From assembly GCF_029892785.1 (NCBI RefSeq), contig NZ_JARXXA010000016.1, forward strand, positions 34,372-98,371: a DNA stretch of 64,000 nt. Reading direction: 5' to 3'. The translations under genes were made by a program, and so were the position numbers. The notes below the pieces were generated by a model. The model was not told the origin of the DNA and did no database searches. It was given only the letters and a program-made list of their open reading frames with translations. The DNA comes from Parabacteroides sp. PH5-46. Its GTDB lineage: Bacteria > Bacteroidota > Bacteroidia > Bacteroidales > Tannerellaceae. Shown here in pieces: positions 41,942-51,536 of this stretch (position 1 is the stretch's first letter; each line of letters begins with the position of its first letter).

Positions 41942-42600
41942 GTGTTGGATCAAAAATAGAATCATTAAAAAAAACACTCCCAGACCATGTAAAACTGGTT
42001 GCTGTCTCCAAATTCCATCCGGCTGACGCGATTATGGAAGCCTATCAGGCCGGACAACTGGTATTTGGAGAGAGCCGGGCACAGGAGTTGAAAGCCAAAC
42101 AAAACGAACTGCCGAAAGACATTGAATGGCATTTCATCGGCCCTTTGCAAAGCAATAAGGTAAAAGATATTGCACCATTTATATACATGATCCATAGCAT
42201 TGACTCCCTGAAGCTATTGCAAGAAGTCAATAAATACGCAGCAAAACAAAACCGGACTATCCGTGTACTGCTGGAAATCCACATCGCCAGGGAAGAAAAC
42301 AAACATGGTTTCAGTCCGGAAGAAGTCAGAGAGCTACTAGCCAAAGACATGCTTTCCGGGCTCAACAATGTATCTATATGCGGTTTGATGGGGATGGCTA
42401 CCTTTACAGAAGATAAAGTACAGGTACAAAATGAATTCCGCTCGTTAAAAAGTCTGTTCAACGAACTAAAAACCAGCTATTTCAGAGCAAACGAACAGTT
42501 CTGTCAATTATCCATGGGAATGACCGATGATTACGAACTAGCTATTGCAGAAGGTAGTACTATGGTTCGTATAGGCAGCTACATCTTCGGAAGCCGTTGA
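41938..42600 (+). CDS. YggS family PLP homeostasis protein
   Basis: A 220-residue PLP-binding TIM-barrel protein. The PLP lysine is in KLVAVSKFHP (about residue 24), followed by GESRAQELKAKQ and the family hallmark WHFIGPLQSNKVKDI; the phosphate loop is LSMGMTDDYELAI. YggS/PLPBP proteins buffer pyridoxal 5'-phosphate and affect amino acid balance; no enzyme activity is known. Coupled to the DUF4494 gene. Confidence 0.94.
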   Translation: MSVGSKIESLKKTLPDHVKLVAVSKFHPADAIMEAYQAGQLVFGESRAQELKAKQNELPKDIEWHFIGPLQSNKVKDIAPFIYMIHSIDSLKLLQEVNKYAAKQNRTIRVLLEIHIAREENKHGFSPEEVRELLAKDMLSGLNNVSICGLMGMATFTEDKVQVQNEFRSLKSLFNELKTSYFRANEQFCQLSMGMTDDYELAIAEGSTMVRIGSYIFGSR

Positions 42601-42670
42601 ACAAAAAACGCCCTACTCCTGTTTTAACCATTTTAAATAGCCTGAATTAAGGTCTGATGAAATAATTATG

Positions 42671-42678
42671 TACATTTG
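42671..42678 (+). promoter_or_regulatory. -7 box (TACATTTG) for dihydroorotate dehydrogenase-like gene
   Basis: TACATTTG, 42 bp before the ATG at 42721. Matches TAnnTTTG. Confidence 0.6.
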
Positions 42679-42720
42679 TATAACGTTAGTATTAAAGTTA
42701 AACGAAATTAAATCGAAGAC

Positions 42721-43698
42721 ATGATTGATCTTACTACTCAATATGCGGGATTAACCCTACGAAATCCAATTATCATAGGTAGCTCCGGACTGACATCAAG
42801 CCCGGAACGTAATAAAGAATATGAAAAGGCAGGCGCCGGTGCCATCGTTCTGAAATCGCTGTTTGAAGAACAGATCGAGATGCAAAGCTCCGATTTAATG
42901 AAAATTTCCGATTATCCGGAAGCCACCGACTATATCAGGGAATATGTTAAAACCAACCAAATAAACAACTATCTGGAGGTAATTAAAAAAACCAAGGCAA
43001 CATGTTCTATTCCTATTATAGCCAGTATTAACTGCTATAAAGCGGATGCCTGGATTAATTTTGCCCGTCAGATTGAACAGGCCGGAGCCGACGCTCTTGA
43101 GTTAAACGTATTTTATATGGATACAGACTTGGCACATGATTACGACTCTACCCGTGCGATGTACGTAAACATCATACGTAAAGTAAAGGAAACTATTTCC
43201 ATTCCGGTGATCATGAAGATCGGTAAATTCTTCAGTAATATTCCGGCTTTAGTACATATTCTGAAAATAAATGGGGCAGACGGAATCGTATTATTCAACC
43301 GTTTCTACCGTCCGGATATCGATATAAATACCGTTCAACTTGTTTCCGGCAATGTATTCAGCAGTCATGCCGATCTGGGAGATACCCTTCGTTGGACAGC
43401 TATCGTATCAGGTAAAATACCTGGCTTCAGCATATCTTCGTCTACGGGGGTACATGATTGGGAAGATGTAATCAAATGTCTGTTGGCCGGAGCCTCTACA
43501 GTACAGATGTGTAGCGCCGTCTACACCCATGGTTCTGAGATCATATCACAGGTATTAACCTGCGTAGAAGAATGGATGACACAAGCGAAGTATAATTCGA
43601 TATCACAGTTCCGGGGCAAACTAAACTATGCCAACATCAATAACCCGGGAATGTACGAACGTTCGCAATTCATGAAATACTTCTCCAACAGGGATTAA
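42721..43698 (+). CDS. Dihydroorotate dehydrogenase-like FMN protein
   Basis: A 325-residue TIM-barrel flavoprotein of the PyrD class I-like group: LTLRNPIIIGSSGLTSSPER at the N-terminus, AGAGAIVLKSLFEEQ, IPIIASINCY, GADALELNVFY, IPVIMKIGKFF and the FMN phosphate loop SISSSTGVHDWEDV and AGASTVQMCSAVY. It lacks the canonical catalytic Cys/Ser loop of true PyrD enzymes as far as I can tell, and pyrimidine genes are absent nearby. Bacteroidota carry such PyrD-like proteins beside the real pyrD; substrate unknown. Confidence 0.88.
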   Translation: MIDLTTQYAGLTLRNPIIIGSSGLTSSPERNKEYEKAGAGAIVLKSLFEEQIEMQSSDLMKISDYPEATDYIREYVKTNQINNYLEVIKKTKATCSIPIIASINCYKADAWINFARQIEQAGADALELNVFYMDTDLAHDYDSTRAMYVNIIRKVKETISIPVIMKIGKFFSNIPALVHILKINGADGIVLFNRFYRPDIDINTVQLVSGNVFSSHADLGDTLRWTAIVSGKIPGFSISSSTGVHDWEDVIKCLLAGASTVQMCSAVYTHGSEIISQVLTCVEEWMTQAKYNSISQFRGKLNYANINNPGMYERSQFMKYFSNRD

Positions 43699-43715
43699 AA
43701 CACCAATAAGAGAAA

Positions 43716-44258
43716 TCAGGAAATGATATAACCTTCACGATGCTTGACCTCCAGAAATGAATATGGAGGCCGGGTATAGTGTTGTACCAATGGGACGGAT
43801 TCATAGCGTTTCTTGTCGAAATTAACCACCCAGCAAGCATTCTCTTGTGTAGTCACAAATACGCTTCTGCCCAGTTTTGCATCATTATGCACATAAAGCA
43901 TGGCCTGAGCACTTATCGGATTACAAACATCCACAGGGGGCAAAGTACACCATCCCAATACATTAGCAGAAGTATCAACACAAGAGGCACTCAGACTCTT
44001 AATCATATAAAAGAACACAACAAAATCCAAATCCTCGGGGAAAGTAAGCGCCAGGATGCGGTCTTCAATCGGATGTAGCCTTACTTGGATACTATAGTCG
44101 CTCCGGTGATACAGTTTACAAAACTGCCTGACCTGCAGTTCTATTTCCTCTCTAGAAGCACCTACAATAATCACAAGTTTATCATTCATAACAAGTGAAC
44201 CAACCTTCTTATTGACAGCAGGAAGCGGTGTCTTTGTCTTTTTAAATAATGCACTCAT
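43716..44258 (-). CDS. Hypothetical protein at the end of the O-acetylation operon
   Basis: ATG 44258 gives 180 residues (MSALFKKTKTPLPAVNKKVG); an upstream in-frame ATG at 44324 overlaps the MBOAT gene and is less likely. It is a soluble, mixed alpha/beta sequence with no signal peptide; segments such as KLVIIVGASREEIELQVRQF and LALTFPEDLDFVVFFYMIKS suggest a compact domain. No known family recognised. It follows the MBOAT gene by 10 bp, so it belongs to that operon. Confidence 0.75.
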   Translation of the reverse strand: MSALFKKTKTPLPAVNKKVGSLVMNDKLVIIVGASREEIELQVRQFCKLYHRSDYSIQVRLHPIEDRILALTFPEDLDFVVFFYMIKSLSASCVDTSANVLGWCTLPPVDVCNPISAQAMLYVHNDAKLGRSVFVTTQENACWVVNFDKKRYESVPLVQHYTRPPYSFLEVKHREGYIIS

Positions 44259-44268
44259 AACAACTATA

Positions 44269-45834
44269 TTAGAATTGGAAATAAATGAATGGCTGCACAC
44301 CTGCACTCTTGACTTGAATAACAATAAAAATAAGGATTACCAACATCAAAGACTGCACAACTAAAGGAGAACGCGTGACAACAGCCTGTGCTGCCTGCTC
44401 TGCTTTTTTAGGCATAAAATGGAGGATATAGCCTATTAGCATTAGTAAAAATACGCCCTTATACCCCATCACAAACTGTAGGAAAACCTCGGGATGAAAA
44501 CGGGTAAAGATCTGAGTCAACACCTCCCCTGCTGTCTGCATGGACTCGGCCCGGAAGAATATCCAGCCAAAGCAAACCAGATGGAAGGTGATAAATATCC
44601 CTACTACTCGTCTGAAAGACCCCATCTGAGTTCCTAATTGCTTAAAACTACTGAAACGCCCCATCACAAACTTATGAATGGCTAACGATACCCCATGCAA
44701 TGCTCCCCAGAAGATAAAACGAAGGGATGCTCCATGCCACAAACCACCCAGAAGCATCGTGATTATCAGGTTAATATAGGTTCGCACTTTGCCTTTCCTG
44801 TTTCCACCCAAAGAAATGTATAAATAATCTTTCAGCCAGGAAGATAAGGAAATATGCCAACGCCGCCAGAACTCCGTAATAGTAGCCGACTGATAAGGCG
44901 AATCGAAATTAATATTAAAGCGATACCCCAACAATAAAGCGATACCGATCGCCATGTCCGAATAGCCGGAAAAGTCGCAATAAATCTGCAGGGCATAACC
45001 ATAGACTCCCAGCAGATTTTCCACTCCGGTATAGAGCAAAGGGGCATCAAATATACGGTCTACAAAATTAAGACTGATATAATCTGATATAACAGCTTTC
45101 TTAAACAAGCCACACAGGATTAAGAATACACCTTCTCCAAACTGTGCCCGGGTAACTGTTATCTCCTTATATATCTGAGGCAGAAAGTCACGGGCACGAA
45201 CAATGGGCCCGGCTACTAACTGAGGGAAAAAGGAAACATAGAAAACATAGTCGATCCAGCGATGCACCGGTTCCAACTGCCGCCTGTAGATATCGATAAC
45301 ATAACTGAGCGACTGGAAGGTAAAAAAGGAAATCCCCACCGGTAGAAAGATATCCAGAGGTTCGTATGTGATTTGCTGCAAGGTATCATTACCCAGCAAA
45401 GTGCCAAGCTCATGCCCCAGCTGAGCACCAAGGCTCAACAAGAAATTAAAATATTTGAAATAAGCCAGCATTCCCAGGTTGATACACAGGCTGAGAACCA
45501 CCATCCATTTACGCCTGGAAGCAGATGATATCTGTGGAAGTTTACGCCCGATAAAGAAGTCGGAAGTAGCTGTAACTAGCAATAAGACAAACCAAATACC
45601 GCTGCTTTTATAATAGAAATACAGAGAAAACAAGGTAACATAGACAAGCCTTGCCAGCAGATGCTTCTTCAGCGATTTGTAAATAATCAGGAAACCGATA
45701 AAAAGAAAGAAAAATAAACCACTGCTAAACAGCATTGGAGCATTAGGCTGATAAACGAATTGCTCGCCCAACTTCTCCCAGGACAAGCCCGAAAAAAAGC
45801 TGGTAATATCAATCTGCTGTAATTTGTCGTTCAT
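44269..45834 (-). CDS. MBOAT family O-acyltransferase (AlgI/DltB-like)
   Basis: A 521-residue multi-spanning inner membrane protein. MBOAT hallmarks are FDSPYQSATITEFWRRWHIS, the SLSSWLKDYLYISLGGNRKG segment and LLGGLWHGASLRFIFWG with the catalytic His. Known role: moving an acyl group, usually acetyl, across the membrane for transfer to an extracytoplasmic polymer or protein. The two SGNH proteins encoded just upstream would be the periplasmic transfer partners, as AlgX/AlgJ are to AlgI. Its 5' end overlaps the SGNH gene by 26 bp. The modified polymer is unknown. Confidence 0.93.
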   Translation of the reverse strand: MNDKLQQIDITSFFSGLSWEKLGEQFVYQPNAPMLFSSGLFFFLFIGFLIIYKSLKKHLLARLVYVTLFSLYFYYKSSGIWFVLLLVTATSDFFIGRKLPQISSASRRKWMVVLSLCINLGMLAYFKYFNFLLSLGAQLGHELGTLLGNDTLQQITYEPLDIFLPVGISFFTFQSLSYVIDIYRRQLEPVHRWIDYVFYVSFFPQLVAGPIVRARDFLPQIYKEITVTRAQFGEGVFLILCGLFKKAVISDYISLNFVDRIFDAPLLYTGVENLLGVYGYALQIYCDFSGYSDMAIGIALLLGYRFNINFDSPYQSATITEFWRRWHISLSSWLKDYLYISLGGNRKGKVRTYINLIITMLLGGLWHGASLRFIFWGALHGVSLAIHKFVMGRFSSFKQLGTQMGSFRRVVGIFITFHLVCFGWIFFRAESMQTAGEVLTQIFTRFHPEVFLQFVMGYKGVFLLMLIGYILHFMPKKAEQAAQAVVTRSPLVVQSLMLVILIFIVIQVKSAGVQPFIYFQF

Positions 45835-47152
45835 CTTTATCGTTTGTTATTTTGTCCTTTTCTCTTTTTATTTTCAGGTTCATAAGTGCTTTATACAGCA
45901 ATGTACCCTGTTCCCGGTAGCCATCCTTCGTGAAATGAATACGATCCCGCCCCATCCACTTACCGTTAAACCACTTCTGCGAAGACCCTTTTCCACCGGT
46001 TGCTGCAAATAAATCCCAGCAGGCAATGCCTTCTTCTTCGGCCACTTCCCGGATAGCTTTAGCTGCCTTCTCGGTATGAGCATTACGTGTATACGTCCGT
46101 TTCTTGTTCACCCACACACGTTTATAACATTCGGGAGGAGTGGTTAGCAGGATAGCCGTATGAGGCATATATTTCCGTACAAGAGACAGGAAAGCACGTA
46201 CCTGCCCGCTAAATTCAGCAGTATTGAAGTTTCTCCCAAAAGTCTCATTCGTCCCCAAAGATATAATTAATAATGAAGGATTCAACAGAGCTAATCGCTT
46301 CACATAACTCGCATCTGTGTAATTGACAAACATGGCACCGTTTACCCCTATCCCATGATATAAGACACCCGGATTTCCGTTTGTCAGGTTAAAGCCGTAA
46401 TAGATGTTTTCAAAAGATTCGGCTGTCAGCAGGGAGTCTGTTCCCTCTTTACGTCTTGTGCTTTGTAATTCCAGCTTATCCGTTTGTTCATGCAGGCGGA
46501 ACGTATCCGTTAAAACAGCCGGAGCTATTGCTATATGGCTTCTTCCTATCATTGTTGAATCCCGTTCATCTCCGGCGGGTAACATTGGCATGGATTCATC
46601 TCCCCTGTACTGCACCACCTGATTAAACCAATAGCCTGCTCCATTATTGGGAGCTATTGCAATATCAAAGTTTACAAACGGAGATTCTGTCTGAATACCA
46701 ATTCCCCCCGGCCCTACCGTTGATTTAGGCACAGATTGAGTGGCACGTCCGGTCACCCATTCCTTCACAAGCGAAGTAATGAAATAATCGTCGGGTTCAT
46801 TTGTTTTGGATATCTTAAACGGTGCGATCCAGCCCCGCCCGGCATTGCCGTATTGCTCTTGCAGTAAGCGCATAACCCTTCCGTTCAAGAATCCTGCCTG
46901 AATATGCGAGTCGCCTAAATGAACGATAGAAACAGTTGTATCTGCTCCGGCTGCCAACATATCCAACTCGGCAAAGAAAGCATCCAGAGAGTGCTCCGGA
47001 TCATCTACAATACACAAAGAATCAACAACGAATGTAAGATTCGTTTGTATGGTATCGCTTACGCTATACATCCGCATACATGGAAACAGCAGTATGGCAA
47101 CAAACAGAAGCAAGCGCATCGTATCAGTATATAACCTTGTCTGCTTCATCAT
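45809..47152 (-). CDS. Exported SGNH/GDSL hydrolase-like protein (1)
   Basis: A 447-residue protein with an N-terminal signal segment (MRLLLFVAILLFPCMRMYSV; start may be the ATG at 47152 or the Met at about residue 12). Block I is IVHLGDSHIQAGF with the nucleophile Ser. Block III is LIISLGTNETFGRN with the Gly-x-Asn. Block V is GRDRIHFTKDGY with Asp-x-x-His. The complete triad suggests an active O-acetyl transferase or esterase in the periplasm, partner to the MBOAT protein. It overlaps both neighbouring genes (29 and 26 bp), a sign of tight coupling. Confidence 0.9.
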   Translation of the reverse strand: MMKQTRLYTDTMRLLLFVAILLFPCMRMYSVSDTIQTNLTFVVDSLCIVDDPEHSLDAFFAELDMLAAGADTTVSIVHLGDSHIQAGFLNGRVMRLLQEQYGNAGRGWIAPFKISKTNEPDDYFITSLVKEWVTGRATQSVPKSTVGPGGIGIQTESPFVNFDIAIAPNNGAGYWFNQVVQYRGDESMPMLPAGDERDSTMIGRSHIAIAPAVLTDTFRLHEQTDKLELQSTRRKEGTDSLLTAESFENIYYGFNLTNGNPGVLYHGIGVNGAMFVNYTDASYVKRLALLNPSLLIISLGTNETFGRNFNTAEFSGQVRAFLSLVRKYMPHTAILLTTPPECYKRVWVNKKRTYTRNAHTEKAAKAIREVAEEEGIACWDLFAATGGKGSSQKWFNGKWMGRDRIHFTKDGYREQGTLLYKALMNLKIKREKDKITNDKDERQITAD

Positions 47153-48569
47153 AAAACTTCTTTTCTAACATTAATGCTTTGATTAAACTTCTGGCAATTT
47201 CCCGCCCTCCTCTGAAGCTCAAGTGAGTATAGTCTTTACTGGCCCAACCCTTATCTACAAACTGAACCATACTATTCTCTCCTCCCATAGCGCCGAATGT
47301 GTTCCAGAAAGGGATACCGGCATTTCTGGCAATCTGTCGCTGTGTATGCAGAAGCGCCAATACAGCCGGCATTGTTCCGAATTCTCCATTATATTGGTTA
47401 CAACGGTCCGAGATACCCAGCAACAAGACATCACTTTCAGGGAAACAGCTTCTGAGGTGCCTGATTGCCTCTACCATACGCGCTTTGTACCAGCCATATT
47501 CCAGCATATCTTCGTCTATTACATTCAATCCGTATTGTAAAATTATCAGGTCATAGGGGCGTATTCTTGAGAAGGATACACAATCCAAGGGATCCAGGTT
47601 CTCTATCAGCAAACCGGAGTTTCCACGCAACGAATAGTTGTCAACCACCACTCCCCAGTCGTCTTCCAAGGCAAGTCCTAAGGCACGGAAACCTTTTGCC
47701 TGTGAGAAGATAAATTGTCCTTCCGTGATACTATCACTTTTAATCACAAACTGATCTATCTGATTAGGCGTAGCTATTACTTGTGTTAACGTATCCGTCA
47801 AACCATTACATGCCAGTTGCATAGAGACACCTTCCGTTTGTTCATAGATCAGTTTGAGGGAAGATACCTTCTTTAAGCGATTGAAATAGGTTGCCGTTTT
47901 GAAAGACAAAGCGGCATCGTCCGACTTTACCTCAAATGTCATACCCGGCATGGTATAGGTTTGTTTCTTGTCATACAGGATTGAACGAGTGATCCATCCT
48001 TCTGCCTGCTGATCTATCGTTGGGCGGAACTGAGAGGTTTTGGAGGTTACAGGAACAAAGCCAACGCCTCTCCCTCCAAAAAGTTTTTGCATCTCGTTCC
48101 TGAAGTCAGCCACCATGATATCGCCTTCGATGAATGAATCACCCATAAATGCGATACGAACAGGGCGCTCTGCACTTCGACCCAATGCTGCAAAGAAACG
48201 CTTCAAGCCCGTATGAGCAACGGAATAATCTTCGATATGAACACCGCTTGAATCAGCTCCCCGGCTGGCCGACATGACCTTGTAGAGCGAATCGCGCAAA
48301 ACAATTGCCTTTTTATCTATCAAGCCGGCTTGTATCAGTGAATCATTGACGGCAATCGTATCAATCTCAGGTAACTCCGGCAGTAACAACTGAGCACGAA
48401 GGGAGTCCATTGATATAGATACCGGCTTTACCCGGATATCGGACAACAGATCTACCTTTTTTATCTTGTGGGAAAGGAAAGAATCAGGTAACCAATATAA
48501 GCCTACACAAATGATTAATGTAATTAACAGCAGCGTAAGTAGTCTGCCAAAATTATCGCCTGCGTCCAT
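47124..48569 (-). CDS. Membrane-anchored SGNH/GDSL hydrolase-like protein (2)
   Basis: A 481-residue protein. An uncleaved N-terminal anchor (LLTLLLITLIICVGLYWLP, about residues 11-29) leads into the periplasm. Block I is RIAFMGDSFIEGDIMV, block III LIILQYGLNVIDED and block V KDYTHLSFRGGREIA. It is paralogous in plan to the neighbouring SGNH protein. Two such proteins beside one MBOAT enzyme resemble the relay of alginate and wall-polymer acetylation systems. Its start codon directly abuts the stop of the pentapeptide gene. Confidence 0.9.
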   Translation of the reverse strand: MDAGDNFGRLLTLLLITLIICVGLYWLPDSFLSHKIKKVDLLSDIRVKPVSISMDSLRAQLLLPELPEIDTIAVNDSLIQAGLIDKKAIVLRDSLYKVMSASRGADSSGVHIEDYSVAHTGLKRFFAALGRSAERPVRIAFMGDSFIEGDIMVADFRNEMQKLFGGRGVGFVPVTSKTSQFRPTIDQQAEGWITRSILYDKKQTYTMPGMTFEVKSDDAALSFKTATYFNRLKKVSSLKLIYEQTEGVSMQLACNGLTDTLTQVIATPNQIDQFVIKSDSITEGQFIFSQAKGFRALGLALEDDWGVVVDNYSLRGNSGLLIENLDPLDCVSFSRIRPYDLIILQYGLNVIDEDMLEYGWYKARMVEAIRHLRSCFPESDVLLLGISDRCNQYNGEFGTMPAVLALLHTQRQIARNAGIPFWNTFGAMGGENSMVQFVDKGWASKDYTHLSFRGGREIARSLIKALMLEKKFYDEADKVIY

Positions 48570-51413
48570 TTAACTCTTATCCAATATTGTTCCTTTTACA
48601 TTCGCGTTTTTCAGGTTCACGTTCCGAACATTAGCTCCTTCCAGATCGGCATTTTCCAGGTTGGCATTCTCCAGATTCGCGCTTTCCAGGTTGGCTCCTC
48701 TCAAATTGGCTCCTTTCAGAATAGCACCTTTCAGGTTTACCTTCTCGGCTATAACATTCGATAAATTAGCTCCTACCATATTTACACCAACCATCGTTGC
48801 TCCGGTCAGATTAGCCTTCTCCAGGTCAACTTCAGCCATACTGGCTCCATTCAGGTTCACACCTGTCATAAGTGCACGACTCATCTTGGCTTTCTCCAGG
48901 TCAGACCAAACTAAAACAGACCATTCCAAGCGGGCATCCGTCAAATTAGCCTCTTTCAGATACACACGCTCCATCGAAACTTCCGACAGATTCGCTGCTT
49001 CAAAATTGGCTTTATTCATCAGCGCACCATTCAAGTTGGCACCATTCAGATTGGCACCGCATAAAACGGCATCTGTCAGACTAACCTTTTCCATGATTGT
49101 TTTTGACAAGTTTGCCTCCGTCAGGTTTATCCGTTCCAAATTGGCATCCAGTAAAATAGCCCGTTCCAAATTGGTTCTTTCCAGATTGGCATCCTCCAGG
49201 TTTATACCGCTCAGGTTTGCTTTCTCCAAAGAAGCATCCGCAAAGTAGACTTTTCGCATATTTGCTTTCTCCAGATTGGCACCATTCAGGTTTGTCCGTT
49301 CCATGTTAGCTTCTTCCAGATTCGCTTCTGAGAGAACGCCTCTTTCAAAACGAGCATTCCGCAAATTGGCATACTTTAGTTTGCTACCACGCAGGTTTAC
49401 TTTTATCATCAAGGCATTCTCCAGATTGGCACTTTCCAGATCTGCTCCAACAAGGCTCGCATCTTCCATATTTGCCTTTACCAGATTAACAGCTGTAAGA
49501 AAAGCTCCTTCCATTTTGGCTTTCGACAAATCGGCTTCTTCCAGACAAGACTTATGCAGCAAGGCTTTTTCCATTGTTGCGCTAACAAAATGTGCCCCTT
49601 TACAATTCGTATTCGTTAAATTAGCTTCCCGCAAATTTGCATTATCAAAGATGGTTTTCTCCATCTGGCTATTTTCCAAAACAGCCCGTTCCAAGTCAGC
49701 ATTTAAGAAATTCGCACTGCTTACATCTGTATTCTTCAGATTAGCATCTATTAATTGCGTTCCTTTCAATATCGCTTTACCTAAGTTGGCTTTTTCCAGA
49801 TTCGCGCAAATTAAGTTGGTTCCAGTGAAGTTCGTTTCACAAAGACAAGCCTCATAAAGGTTTGCTTCGCTTACATTCGCATTACTTACATTTGCATTAG
49901 AAAGATTGGCTCGCTCCAATATAGCTTTGTTCATATTGCTAGCCGTTAAGACAGCATTTTCCAGCAGAGCCTCGGTAAGGTCTGCCTTTTCCAGGTTCAT
50001 CTTGTCCAGGTTGGCTCCTTTCAATACAGCCTGTTGCAGCTGAGCTTCCGCCAAAACGGCTCCCTCAATATCCGCCTGTATCAGATTGGTTTTAATCAGT
50101 CGCGCTCCGTGCAGATTCGCACCTATCAGCGAGGCCTTTGTAAGATTCGCCTCTTTCAGTTCTACCCTCATTAAGTTTGCCCGATCCAATTTGGCGTCAC
50201 TTAGATTTGTTTTATATAGGATAGAGTCCGATAAATTAACCGAAAGCATGTTTGCATTCACCAAGCTTGCCTCGCTAAGGTTTGCCTGTTCCAAATCAGC
50301 ATTTTCTAAGTCTGCATTTTCTAAGTTGGCATGCATCCAGTTTGTGTTCCTTAGAATTGCCTGCTGAAGGGTAACATCACGCATAGATACCGACTCCAGA
50401 TTGGCATCCGATAGATTTGCTTTTTGCAAATTCACATTCTCCAAAGCACTATCTTCCAGATTGGCTTTATGCAGATTCACGTTTTGCATACTTACTCCTG
50501 TCAGAGAAGCCTTTTTAAACAAAGCACTTTCGGCATTCGAGCCATCCAATACAACATCAGTTAAAGTAATATTCTCTAAATCCGCTTCTTTCAGATTCGC
50601 ATTTTTACAGGTAGTGCCTTTAAGGACAGCTTCCTTTAAATCAACATGTTCAAACGTAGAATTGCTTAAATCCACATTCGTCAATGTTATCTGCTGCAAA
50701 TTAGAATGGCTCAGGTTTGAATGCAGGATAGCCACGCGGCAAAGGTTGGCTTTCTCCAACACTGACTCCGTCATATTTGCCTTATTTAATCCGGCATCAT
50801 CCAGATTTACTCCTGCCAGATAAGTATGTTGCAATTCTGCCTGAAATTCTTTAAAAATAGCGCTGTCTTCCTTGTCTTTAAAGAGTAAATTCAAAAGAGT
50901 AGGTATTTCACCGGAAGGCCATTCGCTATGATTGTCTAAATAGTCCTGATTATTAGTAATCGTTCTTAGGTGATAACAAAGAACGTCAAAAACAGACTTA
51001 GCATATTGTTCCGGATAATCTTTTGCCAGCAGATAAAGGTTCTGAGCTCCACCGATCCTGGACGACTCCTGCTCATTCCCCAGTAGCTCAACACTCTTAG
51101 TAAAACGATTATTTTGCTGGGTTATATTATCCAACTCATATTGTGCTTTTTGCTGAAGCAGCAATTCTTTTTGAGCATCTATCTTCCGGCGTGTCAAATA
51201 AATCAGATATCCTATCCCCAATACGGCAAAGACAGCAACCCATACCAGATAAAAATCACGCACACTCAGTCCAAAGGTATATAGTTCCGCCACATATAAA
51301 TCCAAAAGGGCTCCACCGGCTACTAATATAAAGGGTAGTAAGAAAAGAGTCAGTAAAACGATCAATAGTCTGTACTTCTTGAAAAAGCGCTCTGGCTTCG
51401 ACAAATCATTCAT
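48570..51413 (-). CDS. Giant membrane-anchored pentapeptide-repeat protein
   Basis: A 947-residue protein. Two TM helices lie at about residues 14-36 and 48-68. A coiled-coil and helical region at about 70-190 contains FTKSVELLGNEQESSRIGGA, a segment seen in other membrane-bound pentapeptide proteins. From about residue 195 to the end there are roughly 150 uninterrupted A(N/D)Lxx pentapeptides, predicted to form a right-handed quadrilateral beta-helix some 35-40 coils long. The repeats face the cytosol or periplasm depending on TM topology. It is the first gene of the MBOAT/SGNH operon and has a -7 box at 51450-51457. Function unknown; a scaffold or ruler role is speculation. Confidence 0.93.
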   Translation of the reverse strand: MNDLSKPERFFKKYRLLIVLLTLFLLPFILVAGGALLDLYVAELYTFGLSVRDFYLVWVAVFAVLGIGYLIYLTRRKIDAQKELLLQQKAQYELDNITQQNNRFTKSVELLGNEQESSRIGGAQNLYLLAKDYPEQYAKSVFDVLCYHLRTITNNQDYLDNHSEWPSGEIPTLLNLLFKDKEDSAIFKEFQAELQHTYLAGVNLDDAGLNKANMTESVLEKANLCRVAILHSNLSHSNLQQITLTNVDLSNSTFEHVDLKEAVLKGTTCKNANLKEADLENITLTDVVLDGSNAESALFKKASLTGVSMQNVNLHKANLEDSALENVNLQKANLSDANLESVSMRDVTLQQAILRNTNWMHANLENADLENADLEQANLSEASLVNANMLSVNLSDSILYKTNLSDAKLDRANLMRVELKEANLTKASLIGANLHGARLIKTNLIQADIEGAVLAEAQLQQAVLKGANLDKMNLEKADLTEALLENAVLTASNMNKAILERANLSNANVSNANVSEANLYEACLCETNFTGTNLICANLEKANLGKAILKGTQLIDANLKNTDVSSANFLNADLERAVLENSQMEKTIFDNANLREANLTNTNCKGAHFVSATMEKALLHKSCLEEADLSKAKMEGAFLTAVNLVKANMEDASLVGADLESANLENALMIKVNLRGSKLKYANLRNARFERGVLSEANLEEANMERTNLNGANLEKANMRKVYFADASLEKANLSGINLEDANLERTNLERAILLDANLERINLTEANLSKTIMEKVSLTDAVLCGANLNGANLNGALMNKANFEAANLSEVSMERVYLKEANLTDARLEWSVLVWSDLEKAKMSRALMTGVNLNGASMAEVDLEKANLTGATMVGVNMVGANLSNVIAEKVNLKGAILKGANLRGANLESANLENANLENADLEGANVRNVNLKNANVKGTILDKS

Positions 51414-51449
51414 ATTTTCGTATTTTTCTCATTGCAATTAAGTTTGACA

Positions 51450-51457
51450 CAAAAGTA
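51450..51457 (-). promoter_or_regulatory. -7 box (TACTTTTG on minus strand) for the pentapeptide operon
   Basis: Plus-strand CAAAAGTA, 36 bp upstream of the ATG of the pentapeptide gene. Confidence 0.6.
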
Positions 51458-51536
51458 TAAAATAAATAATATAACTGAGGTAAAATTGTTGTTTTACTCG
51501 TATGAATTTCGTGCTTTTATGCCGACTTATTAAATA

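Noticed and set aside
48661..50823. Long plus-strand open frames opposite the pentapeptide gene
   Set aside because: They arise because a 15-bp repeat lacks stops on the opposite strand; their Ser/Phe/Arg/Lys-rich products mirror the pentapeptide codons and have no start signals.
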